Shown here piece by piece: positions 1 to 10,690 of a stretch of DNA of 64,000 bases. The notes beneath the pieces are model-generated. The model was not told the origin of the DNA. It did no database searches and was given only the letters and a program-made list of their open reading frames with translations. The position numbers and the translations under genes are program-made. Every line of letters starts with the position of its first letter. Position 1 is the first letter of the stretch. The stretch comes from Onchidella celtica (Eukaryota > Mollusca > Gastropoda > Systellommatophora > Onchidiidae): the NCBI GenBank assembly GCA_963931925.1, contig OZ007581.1, forward strand, positions 25,216,043-25,280,042. The letters are read 5' to 3'.

Positions 1-2226
1 GCAAAGAATGACCATTGCATTGTCGTAAAGTTTCCCCTTCCATCACTGCAGGTAGTAAAATATATTCATTAAAGTTGACCGTTTGGGTTTACTGTACATA
101 GGCAAGTAAATTATGCTGTGCCAGTCATATTCACAGAAAGACACTGGTACACATTTTCTATCCTTAACAGAGTAGCATATCAGCAAGTTTTGACAGAAAA
201 AAATAAAGTATAAATGAACTAACTCTTTTGAATAAATATTTTATGTACGCATGTGCAAAGTCATTAAAAAAAAAAAAGTTCTTTCTGAATCGAATAGATT
301 GGTTAGGCCTGACCTACTTTTCATCATTATAGATTGTTAAGATTGTCAATACCCTAATTATGGTGGCACCTGGTGTCATCATTATTAACCCCTCTGCCTA
401 TCCCCCCCCCCCCCCCCCGTACAGAAATTAGCTGTTAAACAATCATCGCTATTCTGTATGTGAGCTTTGTAATAAACGCAACATTTTTTCTGCACTCATA
501 AGGATTAAAATAGAAATAATAGTAATAATATAACAATAACAATAATGCAATCATGTTTAAACTATTAGTTTAGAGGCTGCTTGATGATGCGCATGCATTA
601 ACAGCACAATTGCGAAGGATTGAATTCCGCAGGACAGGGAAAACGTTGTTTTAACTGAAACATGATCTTAAATATACATGTATTAAAAGCTTTCTTGATA
701 ATGTAAGTCTGAAATAAGCGTATTGCACTAGCCCTTGATCTACAAGGAAAAGCAGTCTCCGTTTAAAAGACACACATGTTAATGGAAGTGCAGATTGTGA
801 TATTTCCTTTATTTCATTCAAGAACAACACTGATGATGGTAATGATGACCCCATGAATTTTATTTTTGTCGTAGGTTCAGAGACCTATACAAACAGAGAT
901 GTGTCATAGCCAAAATAAACACATTATTACAACAAAAAAAAGTTGTCAGCTATTTAATCGCAGGTGTTCTTGAAAGAATGCAAAAAGAATTTTGGCTGTA
1001 TGTACATAAGTAAGAAAATGATTAAGAAAATAAAATTATCACTATAATCCAAAATGACCGCCGTTACCATGGCAACCGCAATGTGTATGGAAACATTTAC
1101 GGCATGATCGTACTTACACAAGCCTACAGAACACAAACATATATCATTTAGGTCATAAAAGTTTAAAATATCGAAAATTGGATTTTTGGTATCGGGCCCC
1201 CTTAAGGCTTTAAAGTGGAAACAAGTTAGTTTAACAGCTATTACAGTTTCCAACAGCTTAGAGATGAAAATTACTCATGCATGTTGATACAAAATTACCA
1301 CAGCCTTTGCCATTTACTGTTAATCAGCCTATACACAAAAAAAACCCATAATTTAGTAAACTTAAATATCAAATGTTAAGAAGAAAGGAAATCAATAAAA
1401 TTATTCTTTTGTATCAAGTTAGCATAAAAATCAAAAAGATCATAAAAAAAAAAAAAACACATTCTCTATCAGATTCTGAGCAAAGCGGCTGAGCAAATCT
1501 CTTCGATCTCCATCTCTAAGCCTAGCCTTAAAAGATCAGTTTAATATTCAATAAGCTGTTTCTGTGCGTGATTAAACGCAGATTAAAAATAATAAAATGA
1601 AAGAACGGACCTTTTTTGTCTGTTTTTTTTTTTCTTTTAGTCGACTAATTGAGTATTATTTCTTACATCAGTCTTTGCTACATGCAACATGTTCTTTTTG
1701 TCTTGACATCATTGTATACGTCTACTACTAAGAATACACACTGCGACAGAAGAAGTAAGGAATAGAATGAAGCAAGCCATTGGGCTCCATGTAAACGTCA
1801 TGAAGGGACGTGGGGAAGGGGGGAGGATACGTCAAAGGTGTATAGTGTACCTGGGCACATATAGTTTCTGTGCTACTACCAATATTTTTTTAATCCAAAA
1901 AATCACAGACACACCCGAGACATAGAAAATAGAGGCGAACCATTTCTTCTCTCAGTAATATTAAGTCCTCAAACTGTGATGTTTTTTGGCTCTGTTTCTG
2001 TGTTTCTTGCTGCACTGATGTGCCACAAATAGTGTACATGGGTTGTGGGTATGTGGGGACCAAAATTAAGGAGTGCGCTTTACAATTGATTTAAAAAACA
2101 GTCAAGCATAAGATAACTAGTGAAATAATGTCAACATCAACTGTGTCTATCAGTAAAAAGTAAAGTCCATGAAATATGCCACTTTAAGAATGGAACGGCA
2201 AGGCGTTAATATGGAAATTAAATCAC
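1..2226. other. AT-rich non-coding DNA, no gene seen
   Basis: No open frame here resembles a protein I know; short frames at 651-854 and 954-1253 have no recognisable motif. The stretch is AT-rich with homopolymer runs such as poly-C near 403-418. About 1861-2010 is a diverged copy of the sequence at 6485-6655 inside intron 1 of the left glycosyltransferase paralogue (shared words include CTGTGCTACTACCAAT and CAAACTGTGATGTTTTT). This suggests a dispersed repeat or another piece of duplicated glycosyltransferase intron. Exons 3-8 of the left paralogue were looked for here and not found. Confidence 0.5.
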
Positions 2227-2623
2227 GTGGCCAAGATGGGGGAAGGGATCAAAACGTTTCAAACTCGAGTGTACCTCATTCACGGAGGGCCTCTCATCAC
2301 AGTAGAGACACACATTGAAGAGGCTTGGCATGTCTCAAGATCAACGGGACTCGCCAAGACAGCCCAGCAGTGTATAGAACAAGGGGGGCGAAAGACAGGC
2401 AAGAGGAGAAACAGACTAAAAGATAGCATCACAGTGTGGACAGATAGTAAGCTCAAAGACTCGCCGAGAAAGTTAGAGGTACGAGAAAGGGGAGGGGGGG
2501 GGGCTGAACAAGGAGGGAGAAAGCGGGGAAAAAGACGAGCGCTAGATTGAAAGATAAAAAAAATCACAGAGTGGAGGACAGGTATAGAGCTCAATGACTC
2601 ACTGAGGAAGTTAGAGGTGCCAG
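2227..2623 (+). mobile_element. Decayed LINE 3' end, tandemly repeated module
   Basis: Two tandem degenerate modules (about 2380-2500 and 2505-2623) translate to pieces such as GKRRNRLKDSITVW and KITEW..GIELNDSLRKLEV. This is the pattern of the C-terminal tail of RTE/CR1-like LINE reverse transcriptases (basic linker, then D-x-I-x-E-W-T-G, then a charged helix). Stops and frameshifts interrupt it, so it is dead. A third module continues at 4028-4215 beyond an inserted solo LTR. LINE family assignment is by motif only. Confidence 0.45.
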
Positions 2624-4022
2624 TGTTACGATGTTGCTATCCTAAATGTTACGGATTTGGGGGGAATCCGTCTACTTAAGGTTTCGACTGCATTTAAATC
2701 GAGAGGTATTTAATATCTAAACTTTCGTACCATGCCACACACTAAGAACAATCTGAATAAGTTTCATAAACAGACCTGCAGGGCCACAAATTTAATTACA
2801 TTAATTACCCTAACAATTTTGTCTAGATCTATTATATAGTAAAGACAACATCAGCAGCATCAAATCCAAATTCAATAATACCTCACTAGAATTCTACTCT
2901 AGATTCCTATAATATTATTATACTTCTGACTCACTAACACTCTAAGTACTAATTATATATATCTCAGATCTGGTCTGCCTACTATATATCAATCAATACA
3001 CTAATATGGTCTCTGGCGACAATGTCATCTCAGCCATTTGTGCCTAACGCTTATAATAATCGAGCCTGTCAATACAAACTGACGTAGTTAAGTCTAGAGG
3101 TCTACTCTAGGATGGGCTGGCAATGCCCAGCCTCATCCAGACAAATCAATCACACTTCACAGATGTGTATGCCATACATTCATATTAGTTGCAAGTCTAT
3201 ATATATCTTTATCTTGCATTCTTGGGTAGCACTCCTAGTATATGCGGCAATCCTGTCCTACTGGATAACTTATGTTCAGCTCCTCGTTCATGGTTGAGTC
3301 ATCAATAGACAAACACTTACGATTATTCCCTGGTGTTAGAGACCAGGGAACGATGGACAATAGCGGTGGGCATCTCTCATTCAGGCATATGGATTCATCT
3401 CAAATGTCTATAGTGGACTAGACATGAGTCGTACAAACTTTATGATTCTTCAGGCAGAATCGTGCCGACGCCTGCACAGATTGGAGTTTTCTGTATGGAG
3501 TGCAGGATATATGTCTGGGCAGACTTTTATACTGTCTAGCCACCTGCAACTACCGTCCAAATCCCTAGATTTCATTGGTGCGGTCAGCTCCGAGCTGAGC
3601 TCGCAGTATAATTTATTCTATTGTATAAGTCGGTTACGGCCTTGCACTAATACAGACAAGGTCAATTTAAAATGTCAAAACAACTACTGAAATCTTTAAA
3701 CCCTCGTGCTTTCTACATTTTATGCACGAATTTCTGAACGCGACTAAGCGTCTTAAACTATCTATCCTTATTCGCCCCTTCTCTTCCCTTCTAAGTGTTC
3801 ATCAAAATCACGGGGTCGAGAACGGCTCTGTCACTCCTAGCTATACATTTATTCTATCTCGCCCCACTTTCTTTCCATCTCTAAAACAAAAGTGTTTCAA
3901 ACAAACTGTTCACGAGAACAGCTCAAGGACTAATTACGCTGGTTAGAATTAACAAGTCGTGAAAATTTACTCACTGAACTCGTGACCTAGCACGGCATTT
4001 AGAAGACATTGTGTTCGTGACA
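2624..4022. mobile_element. Solo LTR (about 1.4 kb) with 5-bp TSD GCCAG
   Basis: The segment begins TGTTACGATG and ends TTCGTGACA, the TG...CA signature of retroviral-type LTRs. It is flanked by an exact 5-bp direct repeat GCCAG at 2619-2623 and 4023-4027. No gag or pol frame lies inside, so this is a solo LTR left by LTR-LTR recombination or an LTR-like non-autonomous element. A relative (1236 bp, TSD AACAC) is at 50925-52160; the shared right-hand portions include a motif ending near AAAATTTACTCACTG. It is inserted in an older LINE remnant. Orientation is not determined. Confidence 0.75.
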
Positions 4023-4027
4023 GCCAG

Positions 4028-4215
4028 AATGTTGGGGAGGTGGTGGGAATGAACAAGAAGGGAGAAAGCGAGACAAGAAAAGATCTAGGCTGTGAACGAC
4101 AACATCACTGAGTGGACAGGCATGAAGCCCAGTGACTCCCTGAGAAAGTCAGACGCTCGAGAAGGAGGCGGTTGGGAGGAACTGGTTGCCAGGTGCGACC
4201 GTTTAGTAGTGTACA
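4028..4215 (+). mobile_element. LINE 3' end remnant (third module)
   Basis: Translation includes DNITEWTGMKPSDSLRKSDA followed by GGWEELVARCDR. This matches the usual C-terminal tail of LINE reverse transcriptases, in which a basic stretch leads to DNI.EWTG and then W..LV. It continues the module repeated at 2380-2623, from which it is separated by the solo LTR. A stop codon upstream shows that it is not functional. Confidence 0.5.
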
Positions 4216-4331
4216 TCTATGGGTACGACTTGATACGTAAAAAAAGACCGATATTCCAATCACATTCACTCTATACCATTTTATAGAATGAAACTTTTTA
4301 TGTCTTTCTTTTTTGGGATCTATAACTATTT

Positions 4332-4805
4332 TGTGTGTGGTTCGTCCGTCGGAATCGACGCTACGCTGGGCAGGCCATGTAGTTCGCATGCCAGACTACC
4401 GGCTCCCCAAAAAACTGCTGTACGGCGAACTCCAACACGGCGCTCCCATGGAGGCCAAAAGAAGCGCTTCAAAGACACCCTGAAAGCTTCTCTGAAGGCC
4501 TTCAACATCAGCCACGACACATGGGAGGTCACAGCAATGGACAAATCAAAATGGCGTTCAGCTGTCCACAAAGGCGCCAAACTCAGCGAGGCCAACAGAA
4601 CCGCTGTAGCAGGGAAACGCAGACAGGCCAGGAAATGTGCCAGCAAGTCCCCGGCATCCTTTACCATCCCATGCTCACACTGCGCCAGAACGTTCCAGGC
4701 ACGAATTGGTCTGATTAGTCATCTGCGCACCCACAGAGCCCAATCCACCTACCCCCCAGGATGACTAGATGGTCCTCGTCTACGCCGACGGACGAACCAC
4801 ACACA
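4332..4805 (+). mobile_element. 5'-truncated LINE tail with C-terminal C2H2 finger, bounded by 21-bp inverted repeat
   Basis: Coding matter at about 4360-4764 resembles the C-terminus of the full-length LINE at 11807-16093: LRWAGHVVRMPDYRLPKK, then AFNISHDTWEVTAMDKSKWR, then a C2H2 unit PCSHCARTFQARIGLISHLR. One frame change near 4440-4480 breaks it. The 3' end reads CCGACGGACGAACCACACAC, like the GATGGACGAAC + simple-repeat end of the full-length family. The left edge carries the reverse complement of that end (4332-4352 against 4785-4805). It is an older sister lineage, not a copy of the young element. Confidence 0.75.
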
Positions 4806-5310
4806 CACATACTATTTTATTTTGAGCGACTGATAGTGTTTTTTGTGGTCACCTTGAACTGGAGATTGATCAATGAATGTAGCGGGGCAGAAAGGGAAGA
4901 GTCTCTTTGTCTAACTATTAAATTGGTTTTGATACATCGCGGGCATAGAGCAAAATTATTGTATCTTGGAAACACTACAATAATTATTGCTCTCAATGAT
5001 CTCATTTCTAGGAGATACAACAATACTGCTTCTCTGTAACTTGGAACTGGTTAAAGATAGCGGAACAACGAAAAAATTGCAAGAAGCAGTTTGTCATTAT
5101 TACAGTATTGCCATTATGAACCCCCAATTCATAAACCTTGAGATGCAACAATTTTGTACTATACCCGCGACATGAATATACCGTGATCTTTTCCCCGAAC
5201 ATTGCAAAGTTTGTCGGCGGAGTTCGAAAACGGTCAACAGGACTACGTGGTTGGGCAAGACAGGACAAGACAAATTATGGCGTACAGTGGTGAAATGATT
5301 GTTTTTTTAC

Positions 5311-5444
5311 CTTTCAAATCCACCAATGTACAGGGCAGAGAGAACACAGACGTAGGCTCCGAATGACCAAAACACTGGGTTTGTCTTGCCCTTCGCTTTC
5401 AGACAAATGTAATGCGAGATCAATGGGATGAGATTGGAGTCGTC
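5311..5444 (-). CDS. Exon 2 of the left glycosyltransferase-like paralogue
   Basis: On the minus strand an acceptor (CCTTCTCAG) precedes GACGACTCC and a donor (GAAAG then GTAAAA) follows. The 134-nt exon starts in phase 0 and ends with two bases of an arginine/serine codon. It has the same length and phase as exon 2 of the complete paralogue at 46901-47034. The peptide opens with [16 protein letters not shown] and contains [15 protein letters not shown]. That is the start of the second GT32-like domain (IP.I.H.I.L followed by a strand and a helix). Later exons are not visible in the window. Confidence 0.85.
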
Positions 5445-6782
5445 CTGAGAAGGCAAACAATACAACTTCACATCGGAGAATACACAAAGTAAAGTAAACT
5501 CAAATTTGCTGTCACTTGCAGCTGTGCTGTGCCCCCCCCCCTCCGCCTCAAACTTCAAAAGTTATTACAGTAGGTTGTGTTTTTACTGTTTTGAACTCAA
5601 CGCCAGACTACAGAATGCGTGAAGAGAAAAAAAACAACAACACAGGGTGGAGCAGTACATGATTTTAAAACAATTCAACTGTACAGGTCAAAGCGCCTTG
5701 ATTCATCTTCTAGTTTGTCTGTCTGCCTATCTTTTGTGCAAGGTGTTTCACCTAAAACTACTACATTAGCCACGAGAAGTGTTTCTGAGATAATAAAGCT
5801 CATCATTGCGTCGGCCATTCTGCATCTGTATTTATGCAGGAATAATGATTCAGAGCATTTAATAATAGATGTGAGAAAAGAAGTGTGCAGTGCAGTAGGG
5901 TACCCAGAATCTACAGCAACTCTGCACCTGACAAGTAATCAAATAAAATCTTATTGCCTTTATGGGTGTCAATGAAAAAAAACAACTAAGTTCCATTGAA
6001 ATAAAAAAAAAAATGAAAACAAACTTTAAGAAACCTAAATGCTAATAATAGCTAAATCAAATAACTCAAGAAGCATGTTTCCAAATATCAGTATATTATA
6101 TCATAATTTACATTTTTTTCGCCAGCTTTATCTTTACCTTTATTTCACCAGCTCAAAAAGTTGACGAGGGCCAGGTTTTTGCTGAATTACTTTCAAACTT
6201 TATCTGATTTTCTAAATACCCAGAATTCCCTCTGTTGTTCAGGCCTCCTTTCCCTTTCCACCATCCCAAATTCCCCTATTTTGGTTAAACGGAAGGAATG
6301 TCTCATGTTATAGTTGCAACAGCCCAGACAGTTTATTCTTTCCGTTTCTTGGAACACTGAGCTGGTTGTCTTTGTTCACATTGTTTACATAAAATTCAGT
6401 CGTATAATATGGTTGGAAAAGTCATTGGATAAGATACAACAATATACAAATGACTTATTAACTGAAATCAGTGTATTTAATATGCGATGTAGTTTCTGTG
6501 CTACTACCAATCTGGTTTGAAACCAAAAATCACAGAGACACCCGAGACATAGAATTTTATTACAGAGACGAACCATTTCTTCTCTCAGTAATAGTAAAAT
6601 CCTCAAACTGTGATGTTTTTGCGTTCTGCTTCTGTGTTTCTGTTGTTGTTGTTTTATTTTCTGTGATGAAAGGATAACATTGGCAATATTGGGGCTATTT
6701 GTGGAGTTACTTCGTCTCGGCATTCCTTATCCAGGGTCATGCCATATCAATCTCAAAGATGGAAACTGTAAGATTAACTTAC
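5445..6782 (-). other. Intron 1 of left glycosyltransferase paralogue
   Basis: A GT...AG intron of 1338 nt between exons 1 and 2. It contains AT-rich DNA and about 6485-6655, a repeat also present at 1861-2010. The corresponding intron on the right (47035-48950) is longer, mainly through a 533-bp Helitron and a tandem repeat. Confidence 0.7.
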
Positions 6783-7850
6783 CTTGTCTTTGACGGGCTG
6801 AATTCTTTCAGGTTTACCGTAGTAGATCCACCTGGCCAGTATGTCAAAAGGCGAGCTTGAGTTTACGATATCTATGGGATAGACGCGATCTGTGACACGT
6901 ACACATACTGGTATATCTGACACACGAACTGGAGACGACGACAAAGACATTGCGTTTATTTTATTATTGAATTCCTCGACGGTTACACATTTTAGAGCAT
7001 GTGTCATCACATACTTTTCAAAATCAGACATGTATACATTCGTCTCGTTCAGGTTTCCCTTGGTAGAAACGACATAACCACGAGATACGTTGGTCTCTTT
7101 TGTGCTGGTGAAATAAGAAGCAATGCCAGATGCCTTCATGACTTCAGGAATACGAGTAAAAATTGTCCTTTCACCGAACAAGACGCCACCTCCATTGGTG
7201 GCAGCAAGCTGTTCCAAACCATACAGTAGAGGTTTGGATGTGTTGCACGGCAGAGGCACGTTGGTTTTCTTCAATGATAAATGCGGCACTGACTGTTTCA
7301 GCTCTAAAAACCAAGTGTTGTAAAACCCACGATCCACCATAGGCAATTCGTTATAGTGGAAAATAATTTGTTGGGGGTAGTGAATCTTGATGATGCTGAT
7401 TAACGCCAAATGGTCTTCGAATCTGAACTGTTTCTTTCCACACCAGACAAAATGTGCCGTGCTTGGTACTTCTCCGGGAAATCGGTAAACGTCTTCATGG
7501 AGACCGGTTTCAGAATTGATATTCTTAGATTCAAATGCCTGAGGGAATAATACTGAAGCAACATCTCGTTTTTCTTGATATGAAATATCTTTGGATAAAG
7601 GGATGTTATCGACGGGACCAGGCTTTTCACATTCGACTACGCGAGGGCCAACGATCACTGTGAGTTTGCTGTTGTTTGTGTCGGGTCTAAACGGGAAGTA
7701 AATTTTGACTAGGTTTGTAATGTTATCAAGGTTCGGTAAGTTATGTTTGACCCAGGGTGTGTCAAATGTCGCGATGGAGGTGAAAACATAAATTCCAGCT
7801 GCAATCAAAAGCAGGCAGATCAGGTATCTCAGCAAGTTAAACAGTCTCAT
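6783..7850 (-). CDS. Exon 1 of left GT32-like glycosyltransferase paralogue (type II membrane protein)
   Basis: The exon encodes 356 codons in phase 0 and ends at a donor (GACAAG then GTAAGT); the open frame runs a few codons further only by reading into the intron. I chose the Met at 7850 because it aligns with the only sensible start in the right paralogue; the track start at 7868 is six codons upstream. A short basic N-terminus and a hydrophobic segment (about residues 8-26) form a signal anchor, so a Golgi lumenal enzyme is expected. Several N-x-S/T sites follow. The lumenal part has a GT32-like layout: [36 protein letters not shown], then [10 protein letters not shown] where catalytic GT32 enzymes carry GG.Y.D.D. 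The DXD is therefore absent. Splices to exon 2 at 5311-5444. Donor and acceptor substrates are unknown. Confidence 0.85.
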
Positions 7851-7886
7851 CTTGTATGATAGTGACAAAAAAGCGAGGACTAGGCT

Positions 7887-7975
7887 AGCATGGATGAAAG
7901 TTCAGCAACTGTTAGACTCGCATGGATGAAAGTTCAGCAACTGTTAGACTCACATGGATGAACGTTCAGCAACTG
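7887..7975. repeat. Three tandem copies of a ~37-bp unit just upstream of the left GT start codon
   Basis: The words GCATGGATGAAAGTTCAGCA recur three times at about 37-bp spacing, the third with one change. The repeat begins some 37 bp upstream of the minus-strand start codon at 7850, so it probably lies in the 5' UTR or proximal promoter. The right paralogue lacks it. Confidence 0.8.
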
Positions 7976-8970
7976 TGGAAAGAAAATAACAATCACATAA
8001 TTAACCTTTTATCACCCAGTTTCTCAAACCCATAATTATCCCACAGTGACCAATCAGCTCAAATGGCAGTTTTTTCATTGATAGCAGTTGTAATGTGGGA
8101 TGATCATAACACCTTTAGTATACCTTATAAGTGTCTACAAAAATACATAAATTTGTCAAATATGAGTATAACCAAACCCAGCTTCGCATTACTATAATTG
8201 AGAATGTCCTACAGTGGTATGAATTTAATGTTAACTTTACAATAACATAGGGTGTGTAAAGTAAACGGCTTTAGCAAGGTTTTGTGCCCACATACCAAAT
8301 TAACCCAAATGTCTTCAGAATAACATTCTAACGTCATACGACATATTGGGGTCGTTGAAATCTCAAGCTGCTATCGTACTTTTCACCGTACCAACAGAAC
8401 AGCACCAACAACAACAAACACGTGTCTTCACTCAAACTGCACAATGGCGTGGCGCCAATTGCAGTTCGTTGCCAATATACCGATTTTGTCGAAACTTTGC
8501 ATGCAGTCTTGAGATATTTTGTCTCAATTACATTTTTTTTTTTCCAGTGTGATAATTATGTTGATATTTGAAGCATTATTTTTTCTCTTTGTGTGGATAA
8601 AGCACACTAAATTCTTTGCATGTATTTGAGGGTTTAACAGAAAGATGGTGCCAAAAAAAATCATTGCTTTGAAACATAATCATGCGTGTTCGGTTCAACA
8701 CTTGTGAACTTTTGCTCACCTAAAGAACTTTACCAGAGACTCAGAGTAACAAGATGAACCATTCCTTGTTTCACTATGTCCGCAAATTGCGCACGTATAA
8801 ATGCGGTGAGTACTACATTTTTTCGTTCAATTATGAAGGGGCGTGGTGCGAATTGTTGCATTGTTGACGTCAATGATACGCGCTGAAGTCGACGGACGGA
8901 ATAATTATGACGAATTAAATCATCTCGGTATCCTGTGACTCGGACTTAACTGAATAAATTACTAAATAAG
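7976..8970. other. Intergenic DNA upstream of left GT gene, no gene seen
   Basis: AT-rich sequence without a supportable coding region. It includes the presumed promoter region of the left paralogue (minus strand). No clear TATA/initiator pair or conserved block was identified by eye. Confidence 0.4.
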
Positions 8971-8971
8971 A

Positions 8972-9369
8972 CACGGTGGACTTGTAACAAAGTGCTCGCC
9001 TCTCATGCCGAAGGCACCGAATTCGATTCCTGGTCGGTGCAGGCATGTTAGAATCTTTTTCGGGGCAAAACATTCTTGTCCCTGATCCTGTGGTAGGTAG
9101 GATCGAGCTCTTAGTCTTCTGGGATAAGGACGAAAAAATCTGAGGTTCCGTGTGCACGTTGCGCACGTTAAAGACACCTTGGCATTCAACAAAAAAAAAA
9201 AGTCGCAAAGAGCAAGCCGAACAAGGCCGCTGCCCGGGCAAAATTCTTAAAAAACAACAAAATCCCTACCAGAAAAACACAGAAAACGAGAAGAAGAAAA
9301 ATAAAAACAAGAGAAGTGAGGTGTAAATGACATGAGCAGCGGAAACTCCTAAAATAAAGATCTAAACAC
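8972..9369 (+). mobile_element. tRNA-derived SINE, family S, tail type 1
   Basis: The head has a degenerate A box and B box (GTGCTCGCCTCTCATGCCGA, then ATTCGATTCCTGG). The body contains TAGGATCGAGC, TCTTCTGGGATAAGGACGAA and GTTGCGCACGTTAAAGACAC. The 3' tail is GTGAGGTGTAAATG...CCTAAAATAAAGATCTAAACA. This architecture recurs ten times in the window. Non-coding; transcription would be by RNA polymerase III with retrotransposition by a partner LINE. No TSD was resolved here. Confidence 0.85.
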
Positions 9370-9900
9370 CCGATCTGTAGCGATATAGTAAATAGACCTC
9401 CTGAGACGTATCAGAAAATACTAACATTCACCATTCTATTGGGACACCTCAGTGTCAAGTCACATGCAAATATTCAAAACATGTATTGAGAAAAAAATAA
9501 GCTATTCCAGAAAAAGCAAAATCGAACTTTAGGCACGGACACTTTCAACCTGCTCACATTTTTGTCTGAATTATTTTCCTAGTGCTATGTCTTCTCCCAG
9601 CTTCTGTTTACCTATTTTTACTGCTATCAAAACCGGAGACACAATCTGCCCTCGTTTTCCTACATGTTTGTATTGTCACGAGATAAGCGAGTGATAGAGG
9701 GAATGGGGAGGAGGAAAGGGTGAAGTGGGTGGGGTTGGGCATAGCGCACGAATACCAAAGATAGTAACTGGAGATTTAGACGATACAATAAGATGAGGCA
9801 GCAACTGGCGCGCTTAGCCTGCACTGGTTTAGCACTACCACAAATCCGTAGCGACGAATGTGTGGACTACATCTTGGACAATGCCGTATTTATGCAAAGT

Positions 9901-10333
9901 CTATAGGCCCATTGTGAATGACGTCACAGAGTGTTTTGGTTTTGTACTTCCGACACCTAAAATGGAGGGTGGATCAGCTGACGAGTGTAACTTCGAGATA
10001 TGTCTAAGCGGTTAAAATGATTGCTGGTTGCATTGCAGTTGACTGTTATGACAGCGGTGGAAAGGATAGATCCAAGCTGGTCATATTCCCTACCATCCGT
10101 GTAAACAAAGGAAAAAAAGTGAAAGAATGACCGAACGTCTACCATGTGCGTGAACACACGTGTCATTGTTTACTGTAGTGAACTTTTTTTTTGAGCCCGG
10201 CGCCGATTGGTTCGTGACGTCTGAAGTGCTCGCAGTGCAAATCGCTAACGAATCAAAATCAATACTACCATCGCCATGGTTATGCGTCGGTCCTGACAAT
10301 TAAAATGGTCGTTATCCGCAATGGGCCTATAGA
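9901..10333. mobile_element. Short TIR transposon (MITE-like) carrying a THAP-domain N-terminus
   Basis: Terminal inverted repeats CTATAGGCCCATTG (9901-9914) and CAATGGGCCTATAG (10320-10333) bound 433 bp. On the plus strand an ATG at 10017 opens a 37-codon frame beginning MIAGCIAVDC and containing VIFP. That reproduces the M-x3-C-x4-C...FP start of a THAP zinc finger, found in P-element-type transposases. The frame stops early, so this is a non-autonomous remnant. A similar short element is at 43718-44018. TSD not resolved; superfamily is inferred. Confidence 0.55.
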
Positions 10334-10690
10334 TCTATAGGAAAAATATTGATTTTTTTTTCAGTTCGGCTATCTCTGTGGGCCTTGAGTGAAGTCACTA
10401 CAGCTGTGTATTGATATGTACTGAAACGGAAACGTGAAAACCCTTTCAACTAGTGAAATAGAATAAATATTTTCATTTGTACTTGACGCCGTTACCGTGC
10501 ACATGGAAACACGCTTTCTTTTTACCATTTTGATGGATTTTTGACGCTTCCGTTGCCGTTTTTGTTTGCGTACATATGGAAACCCAGCTTTATCCTGTAA
10601 TATTAACTTTAATCACTGTAGAAAAACTCTGTTTCTTTTTTTTTCTGTCGCACTAGCATTTTAACAAGTCCGCATCATTAATGTGTCATT
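10334..10690. other. Non-coding; contains part of a dispersed repeat
   Basis: About 10345-10440 (AGTTCGGCTATCTCTG...GAGTGAAGTCACT) is related to the reverse complement of 39000-39060 and to part of 53150-53340. It is a dispersed repeat whose termini I could not define. No coding region seen. Confidence 0.4.

Noticed and set aside
1..5300. Missing exons 3-8 of the left GT paralogue
   Set aside because: I looked for the HGDEEP, SDVIR...YGGVY and WPDTF blocks on the minus strand and did not find them; they may lie beyond the window, so I do not call the gene a pseudogene.
6774..6782. C-terminal residues V-S and stop of the open frame at the left GT exon 1
   Set aside because: They read through the GTAAGT splice donor; the exon ends at 6783 and continues at 5444. 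Likewise 48942-48950 on the right.
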